Shown here piece after piece: positions 18,099-28,489 of a stretch of DNA of 54,486 nt. Positions within the stretch are counted from its first letter, which is position 1. Every line of letters begins with the position of its first letter. The position numbers were made by a program, and so were the translations under genes. The notes under the pieces were generated by a model. The model saw only the letters and a program-made list of their open reading frames with translations. It did not search any database and was not told the origin of the DNA. The DNA is from Mycobacterium sp. (GTDB taxonomy: Bacteria > Actinomycetota > Actinomycetes > Mycobacteriales > Mycobacteriaceae): positions 1 through 54,486 of the forward strand of contig JAOPVI010000381.1 of NCBI GenBank assembly GCA_025966225.1, written 5' to 3'.

Positions 18099-18977
18099 AT
18101 GGACATTCCACGGTTGTTGTTCGTCCACGCTCACCCGGATGACGAAACGCTGACCAACGGCGCCACGATTGCGCACTACGTCGCCCGCGGTGCGCGTGTC
18201 CACGTCGTCACCTGCACCCTCGGTGAGGAGGGCGAGGTGATCGGTGAGCGTTGGGCCCAGCTTGCCGTCGACGGTGCAGACCAGCTCGGCGGGTACCGCA
18301 TCGGTGAACTGTCCGTGGCGCTACGCGAATTGGGAATCGGCGAACCGATCTTCCTCGGCGGAGCTGGCCACTGGCGGGACTCGGGCATGGAGGCTGCGCC
18401 GGGGCGGCATGGGCAGCGCTTCGTCAACGCCGATCCGGATGAGGCGGTCGGCGCGCTCGTCGCCATCATTCGCGAACTGCGCCCCCACGTCGTCGTCAGC
18501 TACGACCCCAACGGCGGCTACGGACACCCCGACCACATCCAGGCGCACAGGGTGACGACGGCGGCCATTGTCGCGGCGGGCGGTTCCGGCTATCCGGGCG
18601 AGTCATGGTCGGTGCCGAAGTTCTACTGGACCGTCATGGCGCGCAGCGCGATGGCGGCTGGCATCGCGGAGCTTGCGGACGTCGACTTGCCGCCGTCCTG
18701 GCAGCTCGTCACCGAGGGTTTCGATTTCCTGTATCCCGATGACGAGATCACCGCCGTCGTCGAGGCGCCCGAACAACGTGCGACGAAGGCCGCCGCGCTA
18801 CGTGCGCACGCTACGCAGGTCAGTGTGGACGCGAGCGGACGCGCTTGTGCGCTGTCCAACGACATCGTGCTGCCCATCGACGGCAGCGAACACTACGTGC
18901 TGGCGGCGGGGACGGCAGGAGCCCGTGACGAGCGCGGATGGGAGACGGATCTGCTCGCCGGGTTGAACCTGGGATAG
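18099..18977 (+). CDS. mshB: MshB deacetylase of mycothiol synthesis
   Basis: 292 aa from ATG 18099. [20 protein letters not shown] carries the LmbE/PIG-L zinc site (His12, Asp15) with catalytic Asp14, and [11 protein letters not shown] (142-150) supplies the third zinc His. The remaining sequence ([56 protein letters not shown]) follows M. tuberculosis MshB closely. The enzyme removes acetate from GlcNAc-inositol in mycothiol synthesis, in the cytosol. An in-frame GTG at 18093 is an alternative start. Unlike M. tuberculosis, no PE/PPE genes precede it. Confidence 0.93.
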   Translation: MDIPRLLFVHAHPDDETLTNGATIAHYVARGARVHVVTCTLGEEGEVIGERWAQLAVDGADQLGGYRIGELSVALRELGIGEPIFLGGAGHWRDSGMEAAPGRHGQRFVNADPDEAVGALVAIIRELRPHVVVSYDPNGGYGHPDHIQAHRVTTAAIVAAGGSGYPGESWSVPKFYWTVMARSAMAAGIAELADVDLPPSWQLVTEGFDFLYPDDEITAVVEAPEQRATKAAALRAHATQVSVDASGRACALSNDIVLPIDGSEHYVLAAGTAGARDERGWETDLLAGLNLG

Positions 18978-19032
18978 CGAGCTGCGGCCGGGGTACGCTG
19001 CTGTCGACGAGCACCGCGAGGAAGGGCTGGCA

Positions 19033-19140
19033 ATGGACCCGGATCTGGATCCCAACTTGCAGCATCAGCAGGACCGCTTGGACAACTTCCAGTGGGTAGT
19101 CGGTTCGCTCGTCTCGCTGCTCGACAGCATTCCAACCTGA
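19033..19140 (+). CDS. Possible 35-aa peptide after mshB
   Basis: Reads MDPDLDPNLQHQQDRLDNFQ, then WVVGSLVSLLDSIPT and a stop. AGGAAGGGCTGG lies upstream of the ATG and could serve as a ribosome-binding site. An acidic start followed by an amphipathic or hydrophobic C-terminus looks coding. It overlaps the next frame by 49 bp, so it could also be the true 5' part of that gene if a frameshift separates them. Confidence 0.35.
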   Translation: MDPDLDPNLQHQQDRLDNFQWVVGSLVSLLDSIPT

Positions 19141-19547
19141 CCGCTTCGCCCTCTGAGCCCAGTGCTGTGCCTTGGGCACGCCGCATCTTGATCGCGGTCT
19201 TGGCGTTCGACGGCGTGCTCTCAGCGGTAGTGGGCGCCCTGTTCCTACCGCTTTACGTGGGTAGTGTGCCGTTCCCCATCAGTTCATTGCTCAGCGGATT
19301 GCTCAATGCCGCGCTGGTGTGGGCCACTTTCCAGTGGACTTCGGTGACGCGGCTTGCGGGGGCGCCACTGTGGACGTTTCTGGCAACCGTCGTCGCGCTG
19401 ACGTTCGGAGGGCCTGGCGACGACGTCGTGTTCGGCGGTGAGAATCCGCTGCCGTTCATCTTGTTCGTCGTGTTGGGCGCGGGCCCGCCCGCGTTCTTGC
19501 TCTGGCGGAATCAGGCGCGGACGATCAGTCCTTCGCGCCCGCTTTGA
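19092..19547 (+). CDS. Small multi-spanning membrane protein (Rv1171-like by position)
   Basis: Up to 151 aa. From about residue 26 there are four hydrophobic helices (ILIAVLAFDGVLSAVVGALFLPLYV, ISSLLSGLLNAALVWATF, LWTFLATVVALTF, PFILFVVLGAGPPAFLLW) separated by short loops. The N-terminus is uncertain: GTG 19092 gives a basic 25-residue extension that overlaps another frame, whereas GTG 19167 starts just before the first helix. A gene of this type lies between mshB and fbiC in M. tuberculosis. Function unknown. Confidence 0.6.
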   Translation: MGSRFARLAARQHSNLTASPSEPSAVPWARRILIAVLAFDGVLSAVVGALFLPLYVGSVPFPISSLLSGLLNAALVWATFQWTSVTRLAGAPLWTFLATVVALTFGGPGDDVVFGGENPLPFILFVVLGAGPPAFLLWRNQARTISPSRPL

Positions 19548-19767
19548 CATCCTTTGCACGCCGGTGGCCGCGGTCCTTGGCCCCACTTGGCGGGTCTGCC
19601 TTCGATTGCGCCGTGAGCGCGAAGGGCGCCGATACGGTGCGGACGGTGGGAGCCGAGCGCGGCATCGAGTGTGCCGTCGATTCGGCCACCAAAAGCACGA
19701 ACGCAACGGTAGCCGCGGTGATCGTGGCGATGCCTGCCGTGAGGCAGGAGCGAACCGAAACGTTCAA
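19525..19767 (-). CDS. Small single-pass membrane or secreted protein
   Basis: 80 aa from a TTG start with GGAGG 9 bases upstream. LNVSVRSCLTAGIATITAATVAFVLLVAEST forms one hydrophobic segment after a short basic start, then a Ser/Ala/Lys-rich tail (PSGAKDRGHRRAKDVKAGAKD). The S.V(R)..LTAG(I/V)A opening recalls many short mycobacterial envelope proteins. It overlaps the end of the plus-strand membrane gene by 23 bp and is divergent from fbiC. No function can be proposed. Confidence 0.5.
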   Translation of the reverse strand: MNVSVRSCLTAGIATITAATVAFVLLVAESTAHSMPRSAPTVRTVSAPFALTAQSKADPPSGAKDRGHRRAKDVKAGAKD

Positions 19768-19955
19768 GGGACTGCGCCTCCGATGCTCGGCACCATTTCT
19801 GCTGTTGGTGAACTTTGGCGGGGTCAAGGCAACTATGGGAGCTGGCGCGCACCGGTGTCGTCGCCCTGGGACTAATGTGACCCCTATGCCAGGCGCAGAG
19901 GTGTCAGATTGTGAGACGCGCGGATGATTCTCGACGACGCCGGGGTTACAGGGGA

Positions 19956-22571
19956 GTGGCTCTGAACCCGCAACGCGGCATCGCACTGCCAGACCCGGTA
20001 ATTTCGCCCAAGTCTTCTGGAGGGCAGGAGCGGAGCGACCCGGGAGTCGTTGAAGTGCCCAGTCCGGCCGCTCTGCGGCGGGTCTTGCGGCGCGCACGGG
20101 ACGGGGTGGCGCTCAACGTCGAAGAAGCCGCGCTCGCCATGACCGCCCGCGGTAACGACCTCGTGGACCTCTGCGCCAGCGCTGCCAGGGTGCGCGATGC
20201 CGGGCTGGAAGCGGCTGGGCGCCGCGGTCCGACGGGCAAGCTGCCGGTCAGCTACTCGCGCAAGGTATTCATTCCCATAACGCACCTGTGCCGCGATACC
20301 TGCCATTACTGCACCTTCGTCACCGTGCCGGGCAAGCTGCGCGCCGAGGGTATGGGCATGTTCATGGAGCCCGACCAGATTCTGGACGTGGCCAGGCGCG
20401 GCGCCGAGTTGGGTTGCAAGGAAGCGCTTTTCACCCTGGGTGACCGCCCGGAGGCGCGCTGGCCCGAAGCCCGGCAGTGGCTCGACGAGCGGGGCTACGA
20501 CTCGACGCTGGACTACGTGCGCGCGATGGCCATCCGGGTGCTCGAGGAGACGGGGCTGTTGCCCCACCTGAACCCCGGGGTGATGAGTTGGTCGGAATTG
20601 TCGCGGCTCAAACCCGTTGCGCCATCGATGGGCATGATGCTGGAGACCACGTCGCGTCGGCTCTTCGAGACCAAGGGGCTTGCGCACTACGGTAGCCCCG
20701 ACAAGGATCCGGTGGTGCGGTTGCGCACGCTGGACGACGCGGGTCGGCTGGCCGTCCCGTTCACCACCGGCTTGCTGGTCGGCATCGGTGAGACGTTGAC
20801 CGAGCGCGCCGGGACCATGCACGCAATCCGGCGCTCGCACAAGGAGTTCGGGCACGTCCAGGAAGTCATCGTTCAGAACTTCCGCGCCAAGGATCACACC
20901 GCAATGTCGTCCGTTCCGGATACCGGAATCGACGACTTCGTGGCCACCATCGCGGTCACCCGCCTGGTGCTCGGACCCAAGATGCGCATTCAAGCGCCGC
21001 CCAACCTGGTCTCGCGCGACGAGTGCCTGGCCCTCATCGGCGCGGGCGTCGACGACTGGGGCGGCGTGTCGCCACTGACACCGGACCACGTCAATCCCGA
21101 GCGGCCGTGGCCTGCGTTGGACGAACTCGCCGAGGTCACCGCCGAGGCCGGCTACGACCTGGTGCAGCGGCTGACGGCGCAACCTCAGTACGTGCAGGCC
21201 GGCGCGGCCTGGATCGATCCGCGCGTGCGCGCGCACGTTGCTGCCCTGGCCGACCCCGAGACGGGGTTCGCGCTCGACGTCAATCCGGAGGGCCAACCGT
21301 GGCAGGAGCCCGACGAGGCCGCTGAGTCCCTTGGTCGGACCGACCTGCACACCGCCATCGACACCGAGGGCAGGCTCACCGAGACCCGCAGCGATCTGGA
21401 CAGCGCGTTCGGGGACTGGGAGTCGATCAGGGAGAAGGTGGGCGAGCTCGCTGCGCGGGCCCCCGACCGCATCGACACCGACGTGCTTGCGGCTCTGCGC
21501 TCGGCTGAGAAGAACCCAGCCGGATGCAGCGACGACGAGTACCTCGCGTTGGCGACGGCCGACGGTCCCGCATTGGAAGCCGTTACGGCGCTGGCGGATT
21601 CGCTGCGCCGCGACGCGGTCGGCGACGACGTGACGTTCGTGGTCAACCGCAACATCAACTTCACCAACATCTGCTACACGGGCTGCCGGTTCTGCGCGTT
21701 CGCGCAGCGCAAGGGTGACGCCGACGCGTTCTCGCTGTCCACCGACGACGTGGCCGAGCGGGCCTACGAGGCGCACCTCGCGGGGGCCACCGAAGTCTGC
21801 ATGCAGGGCGGCATCGATCCCGAACTCCCCGTGACCGGGTATGCGGATCTGGTGCGGGCGGTCAAGGCGCGCGTGCCGTCGATGCACGTGCACGCGTTCT
21901 CGCCCATGGAGATCTCCAACGGTGTCACCAAGAGCGGCACCAGCATTCGCGAATGGCTGACCAGCCTGCGCGAGGCCGGGCTCGGCTCCATCCCCGGGAC
22001 CGCCGCCGAGATCCTCGACGACGAGGTCCGCTGGGTGTTGACCAAGGGCAAGCTGCCCACGTCGGCCTGGATCGAGGTCATCACCACCGCGCACGAGGTC
22101 GGGCTGCGGTCGAGTTCGACGATGATGTACGGCCACGTCGACACTCCGCGGCACTGGGTCGGCCATCTCAACGTGCTGCGCGACATCCAAGATCGCACGG
22201 GTGGATTCACCGAATTCGTGCCCCTGCCCTTCGTGCATCAGAGCTCGCCGTTGTATCTGGCAGGCGGAGCGCGCCCAGGGCCCACGCACCGCGACAATCG
22301 CGCCGTTCACGCCCTCGCCCGGATCATGTTGCACGGCAGGATCCCCCACATTCAGACCAGCTGGGTGAAGCTCGGAGTCGAGCGCACTCAGGTGATGCTC
22401 AACGGGGGCGCCAACGACCTCGGCGGCACGCTCATGGAGGAGACCATCTCGCGGATGGCGGGCTCCGAGAACGGGTCGGCGAAGTCGGTCGAGGAACTCG
22501 TCGCGATCGCCGAGGGCATCGGACGCCCCGCGCGCCAGCGCACCACGACGTACGCACCACTCGCCGCCTAG
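19956..22571 (+). CDS. fbiC: FO synthase FbiC (CofG/CofH fusion)
   Basis: 871 aa from GTG 19956 (VALNPQRG). Two radical-SAM modules are fused: the CofG-like half with CRDTCHYC (Cys112, 116, 119) and the CofH-like half with CYTGCRFC (Cys573, 577, 580). It condenses 5-amino-6-ribitylaminouracil with tyrosine to make FO, the deazaflavin precursor of F420. The catalytic halves follow M. tuberculosis FbiC nearly residue for residue. The N-terminal linker carries an extra GGQERSDPG segment (residues 22-30) from the dispersed repeat. A GTG at 19911 with AGAGGTG upstream could extend the protein by 15 residues. F420 users in the window include the Rv1155-like protein. Confidence 0.93.
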   Translation: MALNPQRGIALPDPVISPKSSGGQERSDPGVVEVPSPAALRRVLRRARDGVALNVEEAALAMTARGNDLVDLCASAARVRDAGLEAAGRRGPTGKLPVSYSRKVFIPITHLCRDTCHYCTFVTVPGKLRAEGMGMFMEPDQILDVARRGAELGCKEALFTLGDRPEARWPEARQWLDERGYDSTLDYVRAMAIRVLEETGLLPHLNPGVMSWSELSRLKPVAPSMGMMLETTSRRLFETKGLAHYGSPDKDPVVRLRTLDDAGRLAVPFTTGLLVGIGETLTERAGTMHAIRRSHKEFGHVQEVIVQNFRAKDHTAMSSVPDTGIDDFVATIAVTRLVLGPKMRIQAPPNLVSRDECLALIGAGVDDWGGVSPLTPDHVNPERPWPALDELAEVTAEAGYDLVQRLTAQPQYVQAGAAWIDPRVRAHVAALADPETGFALDVNPEGQPWQEPDEAAESLGRTDLHTAIDTEGRLTETRSDLDSAFGDWESIREKVGELAARAPDRIDTDVLAALRSAEKNPAGCSDDEYLALATADGPALEAVTALADSLRRDAVGDDVTFVVNRNINFTNICYTGCRFCAFAQRKGDADAFSLSTDDVAERAYEAHLAGATEVCMQGGIDPELPVTGYADLVRAVKARVPSMHVHAFSPMEISNGVTKSGTSIREWLTSLREAGLGSIPGTAAEILDDEVRWVLTKGKLPTSAWIEVITTAHEVGLRSSSTMMYGHVDTPRHWVGHLNVLRDIQDRTGGFTEFVPLPFVHQSSPLYLAGGARPGPTHRDNRAVHALARIMLHGRIPHIQTSWVKLGVERTQVMLNGGANDLGGTLMEETISRMAGSENGSAKSVEELVAIAEGIGRPARQRTTTYAPLAA
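20022..20045 (+). repeat. Dispersed 24-bp element inside fbiC
   Basis: GGGCAGGAGCGGAGCGACCC followed by GGGA: 22 of 24 bases match the acyltransferase copies. It is in the sense direction of fbiC and encodes GQERSDPG in the same frame as the other copies. Confidence 0.85.
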
Positions 22572-22588
22572 GGACACGCCCCTTCCCA

Positions 22589-22645
22589 CGAGCAGACGCA
22601 AAAGCCCCTCAACGCGCCGGTTTGAGGGGCTTTTGCGTCTGCTCG
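22589..22645. terminator. Long perfect hairpin after fbiC
   Basis: Arms of 24 bp, 22589-22612 and 22622-22645, pair perfectly around a 9-base loop; the stem includes GCAAAAGCCCCTCAA and its complement. It begins 18 bp after the fbiC stop. The length and the internal A4/T4 tracts suit a strong bidirectional terminator. The remaining 160 bp before the DUF2231 gene show nothing else. Confidence 0.85.
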
Positions 22646-22806
22646 TCGGGTCTTCGTGCGAGTCGGTACCCGACACGCCGTGGTACTTCGGGGGTTTGCC
22701 CACGCTCGCCGACACGCAGCCGAAAACCCTGCGCCGAGGTGAACTTCGTGCCAGGCTCGCGCGTGTAGGGAAGTGACTGTCGCCATCCACAGCCCAGGAG
22801 TGCGCC

Positions 22807-23265
22807 TTGACCACGATTTCCGGAATACCCGCCCATGCCCTGCTCGTACACGCCATCGTCGTGCTCGCGCCGCTGACCGCGCTGCTCGAAATCCTGTGTG
22901 CGCTTTGGCCGGCGGCGCGCCGACGGTTGGTGTGGCTGGTACTGGCGTTCGGGGTCGCAGTAATGGTGTCGACCCTGTTGACCATTTCGGCAGGCGAGTG
23001 GCTGTACGACCAGAGACCGCAACACTCGGCGATCCTCGACACGCATCAGGTGCGGGGCGAATGGATGCTGTACTTCGCCATCGGACTGCTCGTGGTGGCG
23101 ATCGTTCAAGCCGTACAGCACCGGCACGAGTCACGTTCGGCAGAGCCGAAGCCCGTGCTCGCCGTAGTCGTCGCGGTGCTCGCCGTCGTGGTCGGGGTGT
23201 CGTCCATCGTCGCGGTGGTGCGGGCCGGTGACTCCGGCGCACACGCCGTCTGGGATGGCCGCTGA
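22807..23265 (+). CDS. DUF2231 membrane protein
   Basis: 152 aa with four transmembrane helices (ALLVHAIVVLAPLTALLEILCALW, LVWLVLAFGVAVMVSTLLTIS, MLYFAIGLLVVAIVQAV, VLAVVVAVLAVVVGVSSIVAVVRAG). The first helix begins ISGIPAHALLVH, the GhPlHp..vhfP-type start of DUF2231; H..RGEWML between helices 2 and 3 is also typical. The TTG start has AGGAG 6 bases upstream. The final GDSGAHAVWDGR matches the usual G.sGa.avW motif. Function unknown; possibly a small-molecule or redox-associated membrane protein. Confidence 0.7.
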   Translation: MTTISGIPAHALLVHAIVVLAPLTALLEILCALWPAARRRLVWLVLAFGVAVMVSTLLTISAGEWLYDQRPQHSAILDTHQVRGEWMLYFAIGLLVVAIVQAVQHRHESRSAEPKPVLAVVVAVLAVVVGVSSIVAVVRAGDSGAHAVWDGR

Positions 23266-23295
23266 GCGCCGAACGGTGACGTGCAACCTAGTGGT

Positions 23296-24465
23296 ATGAC
23301 CTCAGCCCAGACACACACCGCCGAAGGGCAACCGCGGGCCCGCGGGCTCGCGATCCCACTGCCCGGCCAGCCGGGACCGCTCAATGCGATCACCGATGTA
23401 CCCGCCGTCGAGGTCGGCGAGGTCACGCTGATCGACGGCGACGGTCCACTCGAGGTCGGACGTGGCCCGGTACGCACCGGCGTCACCGCGATCCTGCCTC
23501 GTGGCCGGGACGGTGTCGGTCGAGCGTGTGCGGCGGGCTGGTATTCGCTCAACGGCAACGGCGAGATGACCGGCACCACCTGGATCGAGGAGTCGGGCTC
23601 CTTCAATGTGCCTGTGGTGCTGTCGAATACGCATGCCGTCGGGGCCTGCCACACCGGCGTCACGAGTTGGATCAACAAGGTCAACCCGCGGCTGGCCCGC
23701 CAGTGGTTGCTGCCCGTCTGCGCGGAGACGTGGGACGGCTACCTCAACGACATCAACGGCGGGCACGTGCGGCCGGAGCACGTCGAAGCCGCACTTGACG
23801 CGGCCGCGCTAGGGCCGGTGGCCGAAGGCTCGGTCGGCGGCGGCACGGGCATGAACTGCTATGAGTTCAAGGGCGGCAACGGAACTGCATCGAGGGTCGT
23901 GACGTACGGCGCCCACACCTTTACCGTCGGCGCGTTCGTGCAGGCGAACTTCGGCTCCCGCGGTGAACTGACTGTGGCAGGCCGACATGTCGGGGCGTTG
24001 CTCGCCGACGACAATCCGCTCGACTCGGATTGGTTCGCGGCGGACCTCGGCCCGCGGCCTCCGCCCGGTGCGGGCTCGGTGATCGCGGTCGTCGCGACCG
24101 ACGCGCCGCTACTTCCGGGGCAGTGCAAGGCGCTCGCGCGCCGGGTGCCGCTCGGGCTGGCCAGGACGGGTACGACGGGCAGCCATTTCTCCGGCGACAT
24201 CTTTCTGGCCTTCTCGACGGCCGACGCCGACGGTCTGCACAGTGGCTTCCCCGTCGACCCGCCCGCCGACGACGAATTCAGCACGATGACCTTCATTCCA
24301 TGGGGTCGGATGGATCCCTTCTATGCCGCGGTCGTCCAGGCCGTGGAAGAGGCGGTGCTCAACTCGTTGGTGGTCAACGAGGACATGGTGGGACGCGACG
24401 GTCACCGCGCTCCCCGGCTGCCGATCGATCGCTTGACTGCGCTGTTGGCCGGCACCACCGAATAG
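23296..24465 (+). CDS. P1 family (S58) aminopeptidase/D-esterase, DmpA-like
   Basis: 389 aa from ATG 23296. The sequence GPLNAITDVPAVEVGEVTLI, VRTGVTAILPRG, GNGEMTGTTWIEESG, SNTHAVGACHTG, EGSVGGGTGMNCYEFKGG and RVPLGLARTGTTGSHFSGDIFLAFST is the S58 fold. These enzymes self-cleave before a serine that then acts as an N-terminal nucleophile; TGSHFSGD, with its Gly-Ser pair, is the probable site. Substrates are N-terminal amino acids or D-amino-acid esters and amides. It begins 30 bp after DUF2231 on the same strand, so a shared transcript is possible. Confidence 0.82.
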   Translation: MTSAQTHTAEGQPRARGLAIPLPGQPGPLNAITDVPAVEVGEVTLIDGDGPLEVGRGPVRTGVTAILPRGRDGVGRACAAGWYSLNGNGEMTGTTWIEESGSFNVPVVLSNTHAVGACHTGVTSWINKVNPRLARQWLLPVCAETWDGYLNDINGGHVRPEHVEAALDAAALGPVAEGSVGGGTGMNCYEFKGGNGTASRVVTYGAHTFTVGAFVQANFGSRGELTVAGRHVGALLADDNPLDSDWFAADLGPRPPPGAGSVIAVVATDAPLLPGQCKALARRVPLGLARTGTTGSHFSGDIFLAFSTADADGLHSGFPVDPPADDEFSTMTFIPWGRMDPFYAAVVQAVEEAVLNSLVVNEDMVGRDGHRAPRLPIDRLTALLAGTTE

Positions 24466-24468
24466 AAT

Positions 24469-24505
24469 CGGACCGTAGTCCGGAACAAATTCGGACCGTG
24501 GTCCG
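24469..24505. promoter_or_regulatory. Two CGGACC-type palindromes upstream of yceI
   Basis: CGGACCGTAGTCCG (24469-24482) and CGGACCGTGGTCCG (24492-24505) are palindromic and their centres are 23 bp apart, about two helical turns. They lie 57-93 bp upstream of the YceI start; TTTAGACT directly after the second copy could be a -10 element. This fits a dimeric repressor or activator (TetR or MarR type) binding twice. The regulator is not in the window as far as I can tell. Confidence 0.6.
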
Positions 24506-24561
24506 TTTAGACTTGGTGAGGCGCCGCGAGGGTCGGCGTCCGCAGCCAAGGAGACACTGAC

Positions 24562-25110
24562 ATGACCGCAGCAGTAGCCACCGACCTGAGCACCGGGACC
24601 TGGGCCATCGACCCCGTCCACTCGTCGATCGGCTTTTCGGTACGCCACTTGGTGGTGAGCAAGGTTCGCGGCAACTTCGAGACGTTCAGCGGCGCGATCG
24701 TCGTCGCCGAAGACGGCACCCCGTCGGTGAATGCCGAGATCGGGGTCGATTCGCTCAGGACCGGCAACGAGCAGCGCGACGAGCACGTGAAGTCCGCAGA
24801 CTTCTTCCACGCCCAGAAGTACCCGACGGCGACGTTCGTCTCGACCGGCGTGCGCGCCGACGGTGACGGCTACGTGCTCGACGGTGACTTCACTCTGAAG
24901 GGCGTCACCAAGCCGATCCAGCTCGTGCTGGAGTTCAACGGCGTCAACCCGGGCATGGGTCAGGGTCAGGTCGCCGGCTTCGAGGCGTCGGTCGTGTTGA
25001 ACCGCAAGGACTTCGGAATCGACATCGACATGCCGCTGGAGACCGGCGGTGCGGTCGTCGGTGACAAGGTCACCATCACCCTCGACATCGAGGCGCTCAA
25101 GCAGGCTTAG
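24562..25110 (+). CDS. YceI family lipid-binding protein
   Basis: 182 aa. GTWAIDPVHSSIGFSVRHLVVSKVRGNFETFSGAIV is the YceI start (W.iD..HS.i.F.v.H....kv.G.F..f.g), and later DEHVKSADFFHAQKYPTATF, GDFTLKGVTKPI and FGIDI are all present. The family forms a lipocalin-like barrel that binds polyisoprenoids or similar lipids. No signal peptide is visible, so this copy is probably cytosolic. AAGGAGAC lies 7 bases upstream of the ATG. The two palindromes upstream suggest inducible expression. Confidence 0.88.
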   Translation: MTAAVATDLSTGTWAIDPVHSSIGFSVRHLVVSKVRGNFETFSGAIVVAEDGTPSVNAEIGVDSLRTGNEQRDEHVKSADFFHAQKYPTATFVSTGVRADGDGYVLDGDFTLKGVTKPIQLVLEFNGVNPGMGQGQVAGFEASVVLNRKDFGIDIDMPLETGGAVVGDKVTITLDIEALKQA

Positions 25111-25117
25111 TTCGTCG

Positions 25118-25169
25118 AACGTGCGGCCGTGGCGACACTTCGGCTGACTTTTCGCCATGGTCGCACGTT
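25118..25169. terminator. Hairpin after yceI
   Basis: AACGTGCGGCCGTGGC (25118-25133) pairs with GCCATGGTCGCACGTT (25154-25169) with two mismatches (both could be G-T pairs), leaving a 20-base loop. It lies 7 bp after the yceI stop. Confidence 0.5.
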
Positions 25170-25200
25170 GGGTGGCGCGTCAGAGCGTGAGGCCCGGGTC

Positions 25201-25260
25201 GCGAGCGTGCGCGTAGTGCCGGTAGAACTCGGCGTGTCGTGTACGGACACGCACGCTCGC
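25201..25260. terminator. Second inverted repeat between convergent yceI and fadH
   Basis: Perfect 11-bp arms GCGAGCGTGCG (25201-25211) and CGCACGCTCGC (25250-25260), with an inner GTGTC/GGACAC pairing. It ends 10 bp before the fadH stop, where a terminator for fadH would be expected. Confidence 0.55.
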
Positions 25261-25270
25261 GGGCAAGGGG

Positions 25271-27878
<2,608 letters not shown>

Positions 27879-27910
27879 GGTCGGGAGCCTAAACGGTACC
27901 GCCGGTCCTA

Positions 27911-27977
27911 TGCAACTAGTTGCACATAATCGTCGAATTCGGGAGAGGGGTGGTGACTAGCCACTTGTATATGCAAC
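27911..27977. promoter_or_regulatory. Probable PadR operator region
   Basis: TGCAACTAGTTGCA (27911-27924) is a perfect 14-bp palindrome, and a half-site TATGCAAC recurs at 27970-27977; the first site is also preceded by TA. It lies between the divergent padR/fadH and fdxC genes. PadR proteins bind such AT-containing palindromes, so the adjacent regulator is the likely ligand. Confidence 0.6.
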
Positions 27978-27992
27978 GTCTAGTATCAGTAA

Positions 27993-28022
27993 CCACGCGC
28001 CACCCGTAACCGGGTGGCGTGG
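27993..28022 (+). promoter_or_regulatory. GC-rich hairpin in the fdxC upstream region
   Basis: CCACGCGCCACCCG (27993-28006) pairs with CGGGTGGCGTGG (28011-28022) with a two-base bulge and a TAAC loop. It lies 118 bp upstream of fdxC. It could be a terminator for an upstream transcript, or a structured 5' leader. Confidence 0.4.
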
Positions 28023-28139
28023 AAAGTTAGGGCACACTGAGACGGCCGTCCAGGTATGAGCAACGCATACTTGCGACGACTTCTCGGAGTCCAACCAGAC
28101 CAGAACTGACCGGCAGCCCCCTGGACAGGAGAGACATCA

Positions 28140-28463
28140 GTGACGTACACGATTGCCGAACCCTGCGTCGACATCAAAGACAAGGCATGCATCGAGGAAT
28201 GCCCCGTCGACTGCATCTACGAGGGCGCGCGCATGCTGTACATCCACCCCGACGAGTGCGTGGATTGTGGCGCGTGCGAGCCGGTCTGCCCGGTCGAGGC
28301 CATCTACTACGAGGACGACGTCCCGGACCAGTGGGCGGCCTATACGCAATACAATGCGGACTTCTTCGCCGAGCTCGGTTCACCTGGTGGCGCATCCAAG
28401 GTCGGTCAGACCGACAACGACCCCCAGGTCATCAAGGACCTGCCCCCGCAGGGCGAGGAGTAA
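28140..28463 (+). CDS. fdxC: 7Fe ferredoxin FdxC
   Basis: 107 aa. Both clusters are visible: [17 protein letters not shown] for the 3Fe-4S site with its partner Cys, and [12 protein letters not shown] for the 4Fe-4S site. The C-terminal helix [27 protein letters not shown] is typical of mycobacterial 7Fe ferredoxins. It carries electrons to partner oxidoreductases in the cytosol; the partner is not evident here. AGGAGA lies about 8 bases upstream of the GTG start. Its stop is TAA and overlaps the likely ancestral dapC start. Confidence 0.93.
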   Translation: MTYTIAEPCVDIKDKACIEECPVDCIYEGARMLYIHPDECVDCGACEPVCPVEAIYYEDDVPDQWAAYTQYNADFFAELGSPGGASKVGQTDNDPQVIKDLPPQGEE

Positions 28464-28489
28464 CCACGCCCAGGTACGTCTCGGCGTCA

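Noticed and set aside
19911..19955. GTG at 19911 as the fbiC start
   Set aside because: It has a possible ribosome-binding site, but the added 15 Arg-rich residues do not resemble the family N-terminus; GTG 19956 (VALNPQ) does. Kept as an alternative.
19884..23042. A 1052-codon open frame on the minus strand across fbiC
   Set aside because: It is the antisense of fbiC, whose sense frame has full catalytic motifs; high GC content leaves the opposite frame open. Its translation is rich in Arg/Gly/His with no domain.
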